Positions 6,926-14,725 of a DNA stretch of 23,016 nucleotides are shown piece by piece. Below the pieces are notes generated by a model. It was not told the DNA's origin and did not search any database. It saw nothing but the letters and a program-made list of their open reading frames with translations. The stretch comes from Sulfurimonas sp. UBA6014 (GTDB lineage Bacteria > Campylobacterota > Campylobacteria > Campylobacterales > Sulfurimonadaceae). The translations under genes were made by a program, and so were the position numbers. The DNA is taken from NCBI GenBank assembly GCA_002428085.1, contig DJAA01000036.1, positions 32,525 through 55,540 on the forward strand, given 5' to 3'. How positions within the stretch are numbered: the first letter of the stretch is position 1; each line of letters starts with the position of its first letter.

Positions 6926-8558
6926 TTTTCTTTTCCGTTATCTCTTTTGTTTCATTGTGTTTATGAAGTGCAATTTTTGCATCATGAGCATTTTTAAATT
7001 GTTGATTGACAATAAATTGCTGTGCAATTGAAAAAAGATTGTTGACAAACCAGTAAAGAACCAAACCTGATGGAAAAGTTAAGAAGAAAAAGGTAAAGAT
7101 GATTGGCAAAAATTTAAATACTTTTTCTTGTAGTGGGTCGGTAAAATTATTTGGAGTCAATTTTTGTTGGTAGTACATAGATGCACCCATAAGGATTGGC
7201 AAAATATAGTACGTATCCATTCTTGATAAATCTGTAATCCATAAAGCCCAAGGAGCACCTTGAAGTTCAACTGCGTTTAAAAGTACGCGGTAGATAGCAA
7301 AAAATACCGGTATTTGTAAAAGCATAGGCAAACAACCGCCAAGTGGATTTGCCCCGTGTTTTTTGTACATATCCATGACCGCCGCATTCATGCGTTGCGG
7401 TTCACCTTTGTACTTTGCTTGAATCTCTTTTATCTTAGGTGCAATTTCTTTAATTTTTTGCATAGAAACCATACCCTTGTACGTTAAAGGGTAAAGAACT
7501 ATTCGAATAATAATTGTAAGCGCAATAATAGACCAGCCCCAGTTTCCAAAGATGTCATAGAGCCATGACAAAAGTTGAAAAAGTGGTTTTGAAGCAAAAG
7601 TAAACCAGCCGTATTCTATAGCATTGACAAGAACAGGGTTTATCGATTCTAAAACCTTATAGTTTTTCTGACCAATATAGCCCTTAAAGCTCATTTTTTG
7701 TTGCGCATCAAAATAAATAATCGGATTGTCATTTTTATCTCGCTCAACAATAATGTTTGTCTCTTTTGAAAAATCGTACATTATCGTTGCAGAATACTGA
7801 TCAAAAGCAGATATAAGCTCAACACCCGCAAAAGATTTTCTTCCCTCAGCGTCCCCGTCTTCTATAATAGTAGTTATTTTATCATCGGTGTACACCATCG
7901 CACCCGAAACTGTCATCATCTGCTCAGTTATTTCAGGTCTTTGCCCTAAATAAATAAAATATCTTTTATCTTCAGACAAAGAAACAACAGCGTCATAATG
8001 TCCATCAGGATAAAAAGTAAGTTCTTTTGTAACCGTTACATTTGATAATTTTTGAGTTAAAATAACTTTTTGAGGCGCATCATCAAGAAGAATTGCATTC
8101 GCACTTGCACTATAGGCAACTTTTGTAGCTTCACTATTGAGTGCTTCATCTAAAAATCGTACAAAAAGGGGTTTTGTAGCTGCTTGTGGAATAAGCTGTG
8201 AATGATTATCTTCTTTATCATTATATTTGGCTTGCAATAATTCTTTTGACGAAACACGACCTAAAGTGTCTATTTTTAAAATAAAATCTTTATTTGAAAC
8301 CGTAAGTATAGTGCTGGAAGCACTTGAAGCTACTTGGTCTTCTATAGAGATTGCATGTCCCGAAGCTTCTTCAACCGTCGTTTGAGTCGCTTTTTCATTT
8401 TGTTGGTCTTGTTTTAATTCAATATTTTGGCTCTTCTTTTGAGCATCTGCAATTTCTGGCTGAACTGGTGGAAAAATAGCAGTATATGCTACGAAAAATA
8501 CTATAGACAATGCCACTGCTAACATTAGTCTTTGATTAGATGTCATTTTATCTAACAC
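6918..8558 (-). CDS. yidC: membrane protein insertase YidC
   Basis: Inserts and folds inner-membrane proteins alone or with SecYEG. It has the Gram-negative layout: TM1 close to the N-terminus (LMLAVALSIVFFVAYTAIF), a large periplasmic beta domain from about residue 35 to 320, then the conserved insertase core. The core contains WGWSIIALTIIIRIVLYPLT with the key Arg in the hydrophilic groove, a cytosolic hairpin (MQKIKEIAPKIKEIQ), NPLGGCLPMLLQIPVF, and two to three final helices. The tail is Lys-rich. Both GTG codons at 8564 and 8558 could start it. I prefer 8558 because AAAGG then lies six bases upstream, whereas it touches the first GTG. It follows yidD almost without gap. Confidence 0.97.
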   Translation of the reverse strand: MLDKMTSNQRLMLAVALSIVFFVAYTAIFPPVQPEIADAQKKSQNIELKQDQQNEKATQTTVEEASGHAISIEDQVASSASSTILTVSNKDFILKIDTLGRVSSKELLQAKYNDKEDNHSQLIPQAATKPLFVRFLDEALNSEATKVAYSASANAILLDDAPQKVILTQKLSNVTVTKELTFYPDGHYDAVVSLSEDKRYFIYLGQRPEITEQMMTVSGAMVYTDDKITTIIEDGDAEGRKSFAGVELISAFDQYSATIMYDFSKETNIIVERDKNDNPIIYFDAQQKMSFKGYIGQKNYKVLESINPVLVNAIEYGWFTFASKPLFQLLSWLYDIFGNWGWSIIALTIIIRIVLYPLTYKGMVSMQKIKEIAPKIKEIQAKYKGEPQRMNAAVMDMYKKHGANPLGGCLPMLLQIPVFFAIYRVLLNAVELQGAPWALWITDLSRMDTYYILPILMGASMYYQQKLTPNNFTDPLQEKVFKFLPIIFTFFFLTFPSGLVLYWFVNNLFSIAQQFIVNQQFKNAHDAKIALHKHNETKEITEKKND

Positions 8559-8560
8559 GG

Positions 8561-8887
8561 TCACCCTTTATATGAAAAATTTTTTATGATATAAAAACGG
8601 TTTTTTTTATTTGGAACCAACCAATATTTTATAGAATCAATCCCCAAATTTCTAGGCTTGCAAGAGAGTTTATCAAGTAAAGGATACTCAATACCGCCCT
8701 CAAAAAATTGATTACAACGTAGTATTCTAGTAAAAGAGTGGTAAAAAGCACTTGAAATGGAATTATTTTCAAAGTGAAGTCGGGCAAATTCACTGCAAGA
8801 TGGGTAATATCGGCAACTACCAAAGCCAATAAGTGTAAAAAATTTTTGATAGAACCATAAAAGTTTAAGTAAAAAAAATCGAACCAT
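8561..8887 (-). CDS. yidD: membrane protein insertion efficiency factor YidD
   Basis: A small membrane-associated helper of YidC-dependent insertion. The 108-aa protein shows the family signature: LLWFYQKFF followed by CRYYPSCSEFA, then a helix and RILRCNQFFEGGIEYP, corresponding to the usual RxxRCxPxxxGGxDPVP. The N-terminus is an amphipathic or membrane-contacting helix, and the C-terminal 30 residues are a basic extension beyond the core. Its ATG shares one base with the rnpA stop (TAATG), so translation is coupled. Gene order rnpA-yidD-yidC is typical of bacteria. Confidence 0.95.
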   Translation of the reverse strand: MVRFFLLKLLWFYQKFFTLIGFGSCRYYPSCSEFARLHFENNSISSAFYHSFTRILRCNQFFEGGIEYPLLDKLSCKPRNLGIDSIKYWLVPNKKNRFYIIKNFSYKG

Positions 8888-9234
8888 TATGCATTTACTT
8901 TGAAGGATTTAGAACGAGTCAGCACTTTTAAAAAGTCACTATTCAACTGAGTGTGCGCTGCATCAAAGAGTGATTGCTTTGCAACAAATATATATGTGCC
9001 ATCTTGGAGATTTTTTGAATATTCACAAAACAGAGCTCTAAGTCTTCTTTTGGCTCTGTTTCTGACTACAGCGTTACCGATTTTTTTAGTAGCTGTAAAT
9101 CCAACCCTGTGAACTTCATTTTGAGGAAGAAAAAAAAGCACAAGACTATCTGAGTGTTGACTTTTTCCTTTGTTATAAATATACTGAAACTCACGATGCT
9201 GTTTCAGCGTATTAAATCCGCCTAAACTGACAAT
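8887..9234 (-). CDS. rnpA: ribonuclease P protein component, non-canonical start
   Basis: The basic protein subunit of RNase P, which with the rnpB RNA trims tRNA 5' leaders. The core VGFTATKKIGNAVVRNRAKRRLRALF carries the family's RNR motif (VRNRAKRRLR). The frame continues upstream of the first GTG (9141) with clear family sequence: FNTLKQHREFQYIYNKGK, then SLVLFFLP. The GTG is therefore internal and would remove the conserved N-terminal strand. Between that segment and the in-frame stop at 9238-9240 there is no ATG, GTG or TTG. The candidates are ATT at 9234 (product 115 aa, overlapping the rpmH end by 13 bases, AAAGG upstream) or CTG at 9207 (AGGCGGA upstream). I give the ATT; the exact start is uncertain. 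Confidence 0.9.
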   Translation of the reverse strand: MVSLGGFNTLKQHREFQYIYNKGKSQHSDSLVLFFLPQNEVHRVGFTATKKIGNAVVRNRAKRRLRALFCEYSKNLQDGTYIFVAKQSLFDAAHTQLNSDFLKVLTRSKSFKVNA

Positions 9235-9356
9235 TTTTTACGACCTTTAGCACGGCGTCTGTTTATAACTCTACGGCCATTTTTAGTGGACATACGAAGT
9301 CTAAAACCATGAGTTCTTTTTTTTGGTGTACTATGTGGTTGGTATGTTCTTTTCAT
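9222..9356 (-). CDS. rpmH: 50S ribosomal protein L34
   Basis: A 44-aa, highly basic large-subunit ribosomal protein. It begins MKRTYQPHSTPKKRTHGFR and ends RRAKGRKKLSV, matching L34 along its whole length. AAGGA stands about 7 bases before the ATG. It is the first gene of the rpmH-rnpA-yidD-yidC-jag-mnmE-ruvX operon, and its last codons overlap the probable rnpA start. L34 and RNase P protein are paired in nearly all bacteria. Confidence 0.98.
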   Translation of the reverse strand: MKRTYQPHSTPKKRTHGFRLRMSTKNGRRVINRRRAKGRKKLSV

Positions 9357-9387
9357 TGACATATCCTTTTATAATTTTAAGAGCGCA

Positions 9388-9393
9388 ATTGTA
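9388..9393 (-). promoter_or_regulatory. -10 box of the rpmH operon promoter
   Basis: Minus-strand TACAAT inside TTTTTATACAATTGCGC, preceded by TTTAAGTAAG, resembles the periodic T-rich Campylobacterota sigma70 promoter. It lies about 30 bases upstream of the rpmH ATG in the 72-base gap after clpB. The GCGC discriminator is of the kind seen on growth-rate-controlled promoters; that regulation is inference. Confidence 0.45.
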
Positions 9394-9428
9394 TAAAAAT
9401 CTTACTTAAAGCACGGTTAAGGTTACAT

Positions 9429-12011
9429 TTAGCTCTGCGACACTGTTACTTGAATCTTTTCATTTTGTAAATCAAATATCACTTTCGAGCCTTCTACAAC
9501 TTTCCCCTCTAAAATCAGATCAGCCAAGCGGTCTTCTACTATCTCATACAAAGCACGTTTCAAGGGTCTTGCTCCATAAACAGGGTCAAAACCTGCCTCG
9601 GCAATATATGCCTTGGCTTGTGGTGTGAGTGTAAGTTCTATCCCTCTTTGCTGCACTTTTTTCGCGATGTCTGCAAAAAATATATCGACTATAGCGACAA
9701 TTTGCTCTTGTCCTAGAGCATTAAAAATTACAATATCATCTAAGCGATTTAAAAATTCTGGTTTAAATGCTTGACGTAATTCACCCATGACCATCTCATT
9801 TAATGCCTCTGACTGGGGATTATTTATGATTTTATCGCTTGCAATATTCGATGTTAAAATTATAATTGTATTTGTAAAATCAACCGTTACCCCTTTGTTG
9901 TCAGTCAAACGTCCATCGTCTAAAACTTGAAGCAGAATATTAAAAACATCGGGATGTGCTTTTTCAACCTCATCAAATAAAACAACGCTATAAGGTTTTC
10001 TTCTTACCGCTTCTGTCAGTTGACCACCCTCTTCGTAACCTACATATCCAGGGGCTGCACCGACTAAACGTGAGACTGCATGTTTTTCCATATATTCGCT
10101 CATGTCTATTCGTATCATGGAATCTTCACTGTCAAACAAAAACTTTGCCAAGGTTTTAGCAGTTTGCGTTTTACCAACACCAGTGGGTCCTAAAAATAAA
10201 AAACTCCCAATTGGAGATTTGTTATCACTTAAACCCGCTTTGTTTCTTTTTATAGCACGTGCAACTGCATGGGTGGCTTTACTTTGTCCTATCACTTCAC
10301 GGTTAAGCTCGTCTTCAACATTTAAGACTTTATCTTTCTCACCTTGAAGCATTTTTTTCACAGGAATGCCCGTCCATCTTGAGACAATACTTGCAATAGC
10401 ATCCTCATCTACACTATTTTTTAAGAGCGTTCCAGCCTCTTGCATTTTTTCCCACTGAGCATTGAGATTTTTTTCTTTTTGAATAAGCGCTGGAATAGCA
10501 CCATACTCTATTTCAGCCGCTTTATTAAAATCTGATTTGTTTTTTGCAAGCTCAGCTTCTCTTCTTTTAGAATCAATTTCAATTTTTATAGTAGAAATTT
10601 GGTCAAAAACATTTTTTTCCGTCGCAAATTGAGACTCTAGTCTTCGTACTTCTTCTTCGACATCGGCGAGCTCTTTGACTATTTCGCCAAGTCTTTTAGT
10701 ATTTTGAGCGGACTCTTCCATCTTAAGCGCTTCTCTTTCTACTTTAAGCTCTGAACTTTTTCTCTTTGCAGCACTTAAAATATTTGGCTCTGACTCTATC
10801 TGCATCTTGAGCTCCGCCGCAGCTTCATCGATAAGATCTATCGCTTTGTCGGGAAGAAATCTATCGGCTATATATCTATCTGAGAGTTTCGCCGCAGCAA
10901 CTAAAGAACTATCTGTAATAGTGACATTATGGTGTGCTTCAAGTCGCTCTTTTATCCCTCTTAAAATCTGCAACGACTGGTTTACTGTAGGCTCATCGAG
11001 GTTAATAGGCAAAAATCTTCTTTGCAGTGCCATATCTTTTTCAAAGTATTTTCGATACTCTTTAAGTGTAGTGGCTCCGATAGTGTGAAGCTCTCCACGG
11101 GCAAGGGCTGGCTTTAATATATTTGCAGCATCCATACTTCCCTCACTCGCACCTGCTCCGACAATAGTATGAATCTCATCTATAAATAAAATAATATTGC
11201 CGCTTTTTTTCACCTCATCAATCACAGCTTTAAGTCTATCTTCAAACTCTCCGCGATATTTTGCTCCGGCTATAAGAGCACTCATGTCAAGTGCTATCAC
11301 CTTTTTGTTTTGAAGAGATGTTGGGACATTTCCACTCTGAATCCTTTGAGCAAGTCCTTCAACTAAAGCTGTTTTACCAACTCCAGGTTCACCTAAAAGC
11401 ATAGGATTATTTTTTGTTTTTCGGATGAGAATCTGCATCATGCGCGTTATCTCCTCATCACGTCCGATAACAGGAGAGAGTTTCCCCTCTGCTGCTTCTT
11501 TTGTTAAATCAATGCCGTATTTTTCCAAAGACTCAAATGTCTCATCAGAACTTTGCGACTCTATTTTTGCGCCGCCACGCGATGCTTCTAGATTTTTTTC
11601 CAGTTCCATCAGTTGCGTATATTTTGAGAGGACCGTAGAAAACGGAGGATTTTTTAAATTCGCCAAAAGATAGGTATCTACAGCTAAAAAGTTGTCTCCA
11701 TTTTTTGTCATAAGCCCCGCACCGTTTTCTATAGTCGCACCAAATTCACGGGAAAGCTTGATGTTTTCTTTAGAAACCGTGGAAGATGTAGCAAGTTTGT
11801 TTGCTAAACTCTTTACATCCAATTCTATTGCCGCCTTGTCAATATTCATCTTCCGAAACATCTGATTTAAAATAGAGTCAGAATTAGCAAGCAAAGCCCA
11901 TAAAAAATGGATTGGAGCAACCTCTTGATTTTTATTATGCAATGCCAGAGAAACTGCTGAGTCTATCGCCTGTGTCATGTTGTGTGTGAGTTTTTCAAAT
12001 ATATTATTCAT
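9429..12011 (-). CDS. clpB: ATP-dependent disaggregase chaperone ClpB
   Basis: A hexameric cytosolic AAA+ chaperone that, with DnaK, extracts polypeptides from heat-induced aggregates. I start it at the third in-frame Met (12011, MNNIFEKLT), where AAGGA has proper spacing; the two upstream ATGs add only six residues and lack a site. The 860 aa hold a Clp N-domain (to about 140), NBD1 with Walker A GEPGVGKT 207-214 and Walker B LFIDEIH 275-281, a coiled-coil middle domain (about 400-530, distinguishing ClpB from ClpA/ClpC), and NBD2 with GPTGVGKT 608-615 and VVLFDEVEKAH. No ClpP-binding loop was noticed. A promoter and HAIR-like repeat upstream suggest HspR control. The gap to rpmH contains no strong terminator. 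Confidence 0.97.
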   Translation of the reverse strand: MNNIFEKLTHNMTQAIDSAVSLALHNKNQEVAPIHFLWALLANSDSILNQMFRKMNIDKAAIELDVKSLANKLATSSTVSKENIKLSREFGATIENGAGLMTKNGDNFLAVDTYLLANLKNPPFSTVLSKYTQLMELEKNLEASRGGAKIESQSSDETFESLEKYGIDLTKEAAEGKLSPVIGRDEEITRMMQILIRKTKNNPMLLGEPGVGKTALVEGLAQRIQSGNVPTSLQNKKVIALDMSALIAGAKYRGEFEDRLKAVIDEVKKSGNIILFIDEIHTIVGAGASEGSMDAANILKPALARGELHTIGATTLKEYRKYFEKDMALQRRFLPINLDEPTVNQSLQILRGIKERLEAHHNVTITDSSLVAAAKLSDRYIADRFLPDKAIDLIDEAAAELKMQIESEPNILSAAKRKSSELKVEREALKMEESAQNTKRLGEIVKELADVEEEVRRLESQFATEKNVFDQISTIKIEIDSKRREAELAKNKSDFNKAAEIEYGAIPALIQKEKNLNAQWEKMQEAGTLLKNSVDEDAIASIVSRWTGIPVKKMLQGEKDKVLNVEDELNREVIGQSKATHAVARAIKRNKAGLSDNKSPIGSFLFLGPTGVGKTQTAKTLAKFLFDSEDSMIRIDMSEYMEKHAVSRLVGAAPGYVGYEEGGQLTEAVRRKPYSVVLFDEVEKAHPDVFNILLQVLDDGRLTDNKGVTVDFTNTIIILTSNIASDKIINNPQSEALNEMVMGELRQAFKPEFLNRLDDIVIFNALGQEQIVAIVDIFFADIAKKVQQRGIELTLTPQAKAYIAEAGFDPVYGARPLKRALYEIVEDRLADLILEGKVVEGSKVIFDLQNEKIQVTVSQS

Positions 12012-12044
12012 TTTGACCATCCTTTTCATTAAATATTTAAAGTT

Positions 12045-12074
12045 ATTGTATCAAATTGAGTCACTTATTGTCAA
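12045..12074 (-). promoter_or_regulatory. sigma70-type promoter of clpB
   Basis: On the minus strand there is a perfect -35 TTGACA (12074-12069), an 18-base spacer, and the -10 TACAAT (12050-12045) preceded by TGA, forming an extended -10. It is by far the best -35 in this window. Transcription would begin about 25-30 bases before the clpB ATG. Confidence 0.75.
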
Positions 12075-12075
12075 G
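12055..12075. promoter_or_regulatory. HAIR-like operator (probable HspR site) at clpB
   Basis: ATTGAGT-N7-TGTCAAG matches the HAIR consensus CTTGAGT-N7-ACTCAAG at 11 of 14 arm positions with exact spacing. It covers the spacer and -35 of the clpB promoter, the place a repressor would sit. HspR controls clpB-type genes through HAIR in Campylobacterota and actinobacteria. The match is by eye, and no hspR gene is in the window. Confidence 0.55.
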
Positions 12076-12159
12076 TTTACTTAGTCATCTGTGTGTATGT
12101 TTCGTTTTAAATCAAATTATTATATAATTTTAAAATATATATTTTATCAGGATTTTCAC

Positions 12160-12840
12160 ATGCCTACAATTTTAGAAGCTATTACTGGGCGCTCTTCAAA
12201 GCGCTCCTACCTTCCAATACCTCTTCCTAAAGAGATTCAAGAAAAAATCTTAAATGCCGCGGCACAAACGCCTAGCGGAGCAAACATGCAACCTTGGATA
12301 GTCTATGCAATTACTAATCATGAAGTGCTCACAAATATCGGGGATGCCATCATTGCGAAAATGAACGAAGGTGTTGCTCATGACCAATTCATCCAATACT
12401 ATCCCGTAAACTGGGTAAATCCCTATAAAAAAAGAAGAATTGCTACAGGTGTGGGACTCTACACGCTCATGGAAGTAGACAGAAAAGACAATGAAAAAAG
12501 GGTAAAAATGTGGCACGACAACTTTCGATGGTTTGGAGCGCAGACAGTTTTTTTCGTCTTTACCGACAAGGCAAATATCGAAGGTGCGCAAGGTGCCCTC
12601 ATAGATTGTGGAGCGTATATGCAAAGTATTTTACTTGCCGCACAAGAGTTTGGCATAGACTCTTGCCCGCAAGGTTCTACTACGGAGTTTGGCAAAGTGG
12701 TTGCGGATATATTAAAAACTCCTGATAATTTGGCACTTCTCTACAGCATCGTTTTAGGCTATGCGGACAAAGATGCAAAAATAAATAGCTATCAACCTCA
12801 AAGAGTGACTCTTGAAGAATCGGTGATTTTTATAGACTAA
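12160..12840 (+). CDS. nitroreductase family oxidoreductase
   Basis: An FMN-dependent flavoenzyme of the nitroreductase/NADH-dehydrogenase family; members reduce nitroaromatics, quinones or similar acceptors with NAD(P)H. The physiological substrate is unknown. The 226-aa protein shows the N-terminal FMN-phosphate motif GRSSKRSY (R11, S12, R15), then TPSGANMQPW at 37-46, an ALIDCGAYMQSILLAAQEFGIDSCPQGS segment that packs on the isoalloxazine, and the closing VLGYADKDAKIN. I start at the ATG at 12160, where AGGA lies about 8 bases upstream; the open frame extends to a GTG at 12091 but that would encode a non-family hydrophobic leader. The gene is divergent from clpB and its stop overlaps that of the next gene by 4 bases. 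Confidence 0.93.
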   Translation: MPTILEAITGRSSKRSYLPIPLPKEIQEKILNAAAQTPSGANMQPWIVYAITNHEVLTNIGDAIIAKMNEGVAHDQFIQYYPVNWVNPYKKRRIATGVGLYTLMEVDRKDNEKRVKMWHDNFRWFGAQTVFFVFTDKANIEGAQGALIDCGAYMQSILLAAQEFGIDSCPQGSTTEFGKVVADILKTPDNLALLYSIVLGYADKDAKINSYQPQRVTLEESVIFID

Positions 12841-13718
12841 ACTGATGCTTGCTTCAATTCACAAATGAGTTGCATTTTTTTAGCATATCTTTGCAGCATT
12901 GTTGTATTTGCACTCATTCCGCCGCTATGAACATATAAAATTTTTTCGTCTGTTTGTTCCAAAAGAGCTTGCCACATGCCGGGTGCATAAAGCAGGTCAA
13001 ACTCGATTCCGCCTGCTAAGAGTTTTTTATACATACGGAAAAATTCAGGATAAAGTTTTGCGAAGTGGTATTTTTTTGTTGGTTCTAAAATGATTAAATT
13101 ATTTGGAATTTGGCTAAGTGCACTCATTTGTTCTTTGAGATATGCTGAGTTTCCGACGCATGGGGTTGTGTAAACTTTGTATTCTGGCAAAGCCAATGCC
13201 AGATAAAGGGCAGTTGTACCCGTTCCCGAGGGAGTTGCTAAAGATTTTACCTCTGGATTGGCTGCTCTGATTTCTTGTGCTAAAACTTCCAAACCCTCTT
13301 TGGCACTTTTGTCTGCTCCGCCTTGGTCTATGAGAAAAGTTTTTTCTTCCAAGTTCATTCTTAAAGATGCAACGAACTCTTTATAAAAAGGTTCTTCTAT
13401 TTCCACATGCCCCATTCCAAGAGAGAGTGCTTGAAAAAAGTTTCCCTCATTTTGCTCTTTTTGAAGCTTACTTAGTGGCTTTGTGTAGTAAACAAATTCC
13501 CAATTTTTTCTTTTGCACATAGCAGCGATTGCGAGCATGGCGTTAGACTGGGTTCCGCCGTATGATATGATTTTGTTCCATGAGAGCTTGGGGGTTTGTA
13601 GAAGCGCGTAAAGTTTACGGTATTTATTTCCTGCTAAAAAAGGATCGATTAAATCGTCTCGTTTGACAAAAAAAAGTCTCCCCTCTAACTCTATTTGAGA
13701 GATGGGGGAGCAAGTCAT
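12837..13718 (-). CDS. PLP-dependent enzyme, ACC deaminase/D-cysteine desulfhydrase family
   Basis: A fold-type II PLP enzyme of 293 aa. The family degrades 1-aminocyclopropane-1-carboxylate or D-cysteine (and related D-amino acids) by elimination; which substrate applies here cannot be told from sequence alone. The Schiff-base Lys is K32 in LAGNKYRKL, followed by GGTQSNAM (54-61), the PLP-phosphate loop SGTGTT (164-169), and a C-terminal HSGGM. Compared with plant-associated ACC deaminases (about 340 aa) it is short, with a reduced N-terminus, so a D-cysteine-type or unknown activity seems likelier. It follows the PEB4-like gene by 9 bases with no Shine-Dalgarno, and probably depends on coupling. 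Confidence 0.88.
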   Translation of the reverse strand: MTCSPISQIELEGRLFFVKRDDLIDPFLAGNKYRKLYALLQTPKLSWNKIISYGGTQSNAMLAIAAMCKRKNWEFVYYTKPLSKLQKEQNEGNFFQALSLGMGHVEIEEPFYKEFVASLRMNLEEKTFLIDQGGADKSAKEGLEVLAQEIRAANPEVKSLATPSGTGTTALYLALALPEYKVYTTPCVGNSAYLKEQMSALSQIPNNLIILEPTKKYHFAKLYPEFFRMYKKLLAGGIEFDLLYAPGMWQALLEQTDEKILYVHSGGMSANTTMLQRYAKKMQLICELKQASV

Positions 13719-13727
13719 GAGAGGAAA

Positions 13728-14558
13728 TTAATTGATAGTAGCTGTTTTTTGTAACTGCTGCATTTTTTCTTGTACAATAGATTTGAATTTTTCCATTTTT
13801 ATTCTTTGCTCAATAAAAGGTTTCACTTCAGCAAATCCTCTTGTAGTTTTAGCTTTTTTCTCTTGTAAATAAATAACATGGAAACCAAATTGTGTTTTTA
13901 CAGGCTTGAGAGTAATCGCACCGACTTTCATTTTAAAAACTTCATCATTAAAAGCTGGAACCATTTGTCCTTGAGCAAAGAAACCTAAATCTCCCCCTTT
14001 TGGTGCACTAGGTCCAGTTGACTTTGTTTTTGCCAATTCGATAAATTTTGCTTGAAGTTCATTGCCTTTAAGAGATTTTAGCTCAGTGATAATTTTTTTT
14101 GCCTCATCTTCTGTCGTCACTAAAATATGACGTGCATGAACGCTCTCTTTTTCATTAAACTCTTCTTTATTTTTATCATAATACTCTTTGAGCTCTTTCT
14201 CAGCAACTTTCACTTTGTCAAGTTCACGTTTTTGCCACACTTGGATTGCTAACTCTTTTTCAACTTTTTGCTGAATTTTTATATATTCGTCTTTAAACTC
14301 TTTAGATTTTATGATACCTGTTTTTTTTGCATCATCAAAAACTAGTTCTTTTGCGATTAACTGTTCCAAAACTTGTTTTCTAAACTCTGCTTGTTTATCC
14401 TCTGGGACTTGGTTAAATCTCCCTTGCGTTGCTTGCATTAACGCATCATCTACGTCCGCCTGTGATATTGCTACTCCATTGACTGTTACTAAAGTTTGTC
14501 CACTCGCTAATGTACAAGCTAGTAAAAACGCTGCTACTATTTTCGTCCCTAATTTCAT
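13728..14558 (-). CDS. periplasmic peptidyl-prolyl cis-trans isomerase, PEB4/SurA-like
   Basis: A parvulin-type PPIase/chaperone that assists outer-membrane protein folding, homologous in layout to Campylobacter PEB4 (Cj0596). The 276-aa precursor has a signal peptide at about 1-20 (KIVAAFLLACTLASG), a SurA_N-like helical chaperone domain (about 25-135), and one rotamase domain at about 140-235 (ARHILV, PSAPKGGDLGFF, FGFHVIYL). A C-terminal helix folds back (IEQRIKMEKF). Cys15 in LLAC is a poor lipobox, so I expect a soluble periplasmic protein. AAGGA stands before the ATG. Upstream lies an A/T-tract region with a palindrome (14594-14609). Confidence 0.93.
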   Translation of the reverse strand: MKLGTKIVAAFLLACTLASGQTLVTVNGVAISQADVDDALMQATQGRFNQVPEDKQAEFRKQVLEQLIAKELVFDDAKKTGIIKSKEFKDEYIKIQQKVEKELAIQVWQKRELDKVKVAEKELKEYYDKNKEEFNEKESVHARHILVTTEDEAKKIITELKSLKGNELQAKFIELAKTKSTGPSAPKGGDLGFFAQGQMVPAFNDEVFKMKVGAITLKPVKTQFGFHVIYLQEKKAKTTRGFAEVKPFIEQRIKMEKFKSIVQEKMQQLQKTATIN

Positions 14559-14593
14559 ATAATGTTTCCTTATTTTTTTTTAAAAAAATATTT

Positions 14594-14609
14594 TAGTATT
14601 TGTATACTA
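14594..14609. promoter_or_regulatory. palindrome upstream of the PEB4-like gene
   Basis: TAGTAT (14594-14599) and ATACTA (14604-14609) are exact inverted repeats 4 bases apart, about 40 bases upstream of the PPIase ATG. They overlap a minus-strand TATACA that could be its -10 box, as expected of an operator. The arms are A+T-rich, so chance is not excluded. The remaining intergenic DNA to 14712 shows nothing I can name. Confidence 0.35.
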
Positions 14610-14712
14610 ACGATAAATAAACAAAACTCCTCAAAATGTTCCCCTGCGACCGAACCAATTTTCTCAATGTCAGTCCAATTCTTGAAGTGAAGCCTCATTT
14701 TCTACATTTAGC

Positions 14713-14718
14713 TATAAT
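14713..14718 (+). promoter_or_regulatory. -10 box of the uvrB promoter
   Basis: TATAAT ends 7 bases before the uvrB ATG, so transcription would start at or within a base or two of the initiation codon. No TTGACA-like -35 is found at the right distance and no Shine-Dalgarno lies before the ATG. Confidence 0.5.
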
Positions 14719-14725
14719 TTTGCCT

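Noticed and set aside
6660..7031. 123-codon plus-strand frame across the jag/yidC boundary
   Set aside because: It is antisense to two conserved genes, and its hydrophobic product follows from antisense reading of Lys/Glu codons.
8887..9141. rnpA as an 84-aa protein starting at the GTG at 9141
   Set aside because: Upstream in-frame codons encode conserved RNase P protein sequence, so this GTG is an internal valine.
12012..12029. Earlier clpB starts (ATG at 12020 or 12029)
   Set aside because: Neither has a ribosome binding site at workable distance, whereas the ATG at 12011 does and begins with the family sequence.
14636..14725. 30-residue N-terminal extension of UvrB
   Set aside because: The residues do not resemble UvrB, no Shine-Dalgarno precedes them, and the likely -10 box lies inside.
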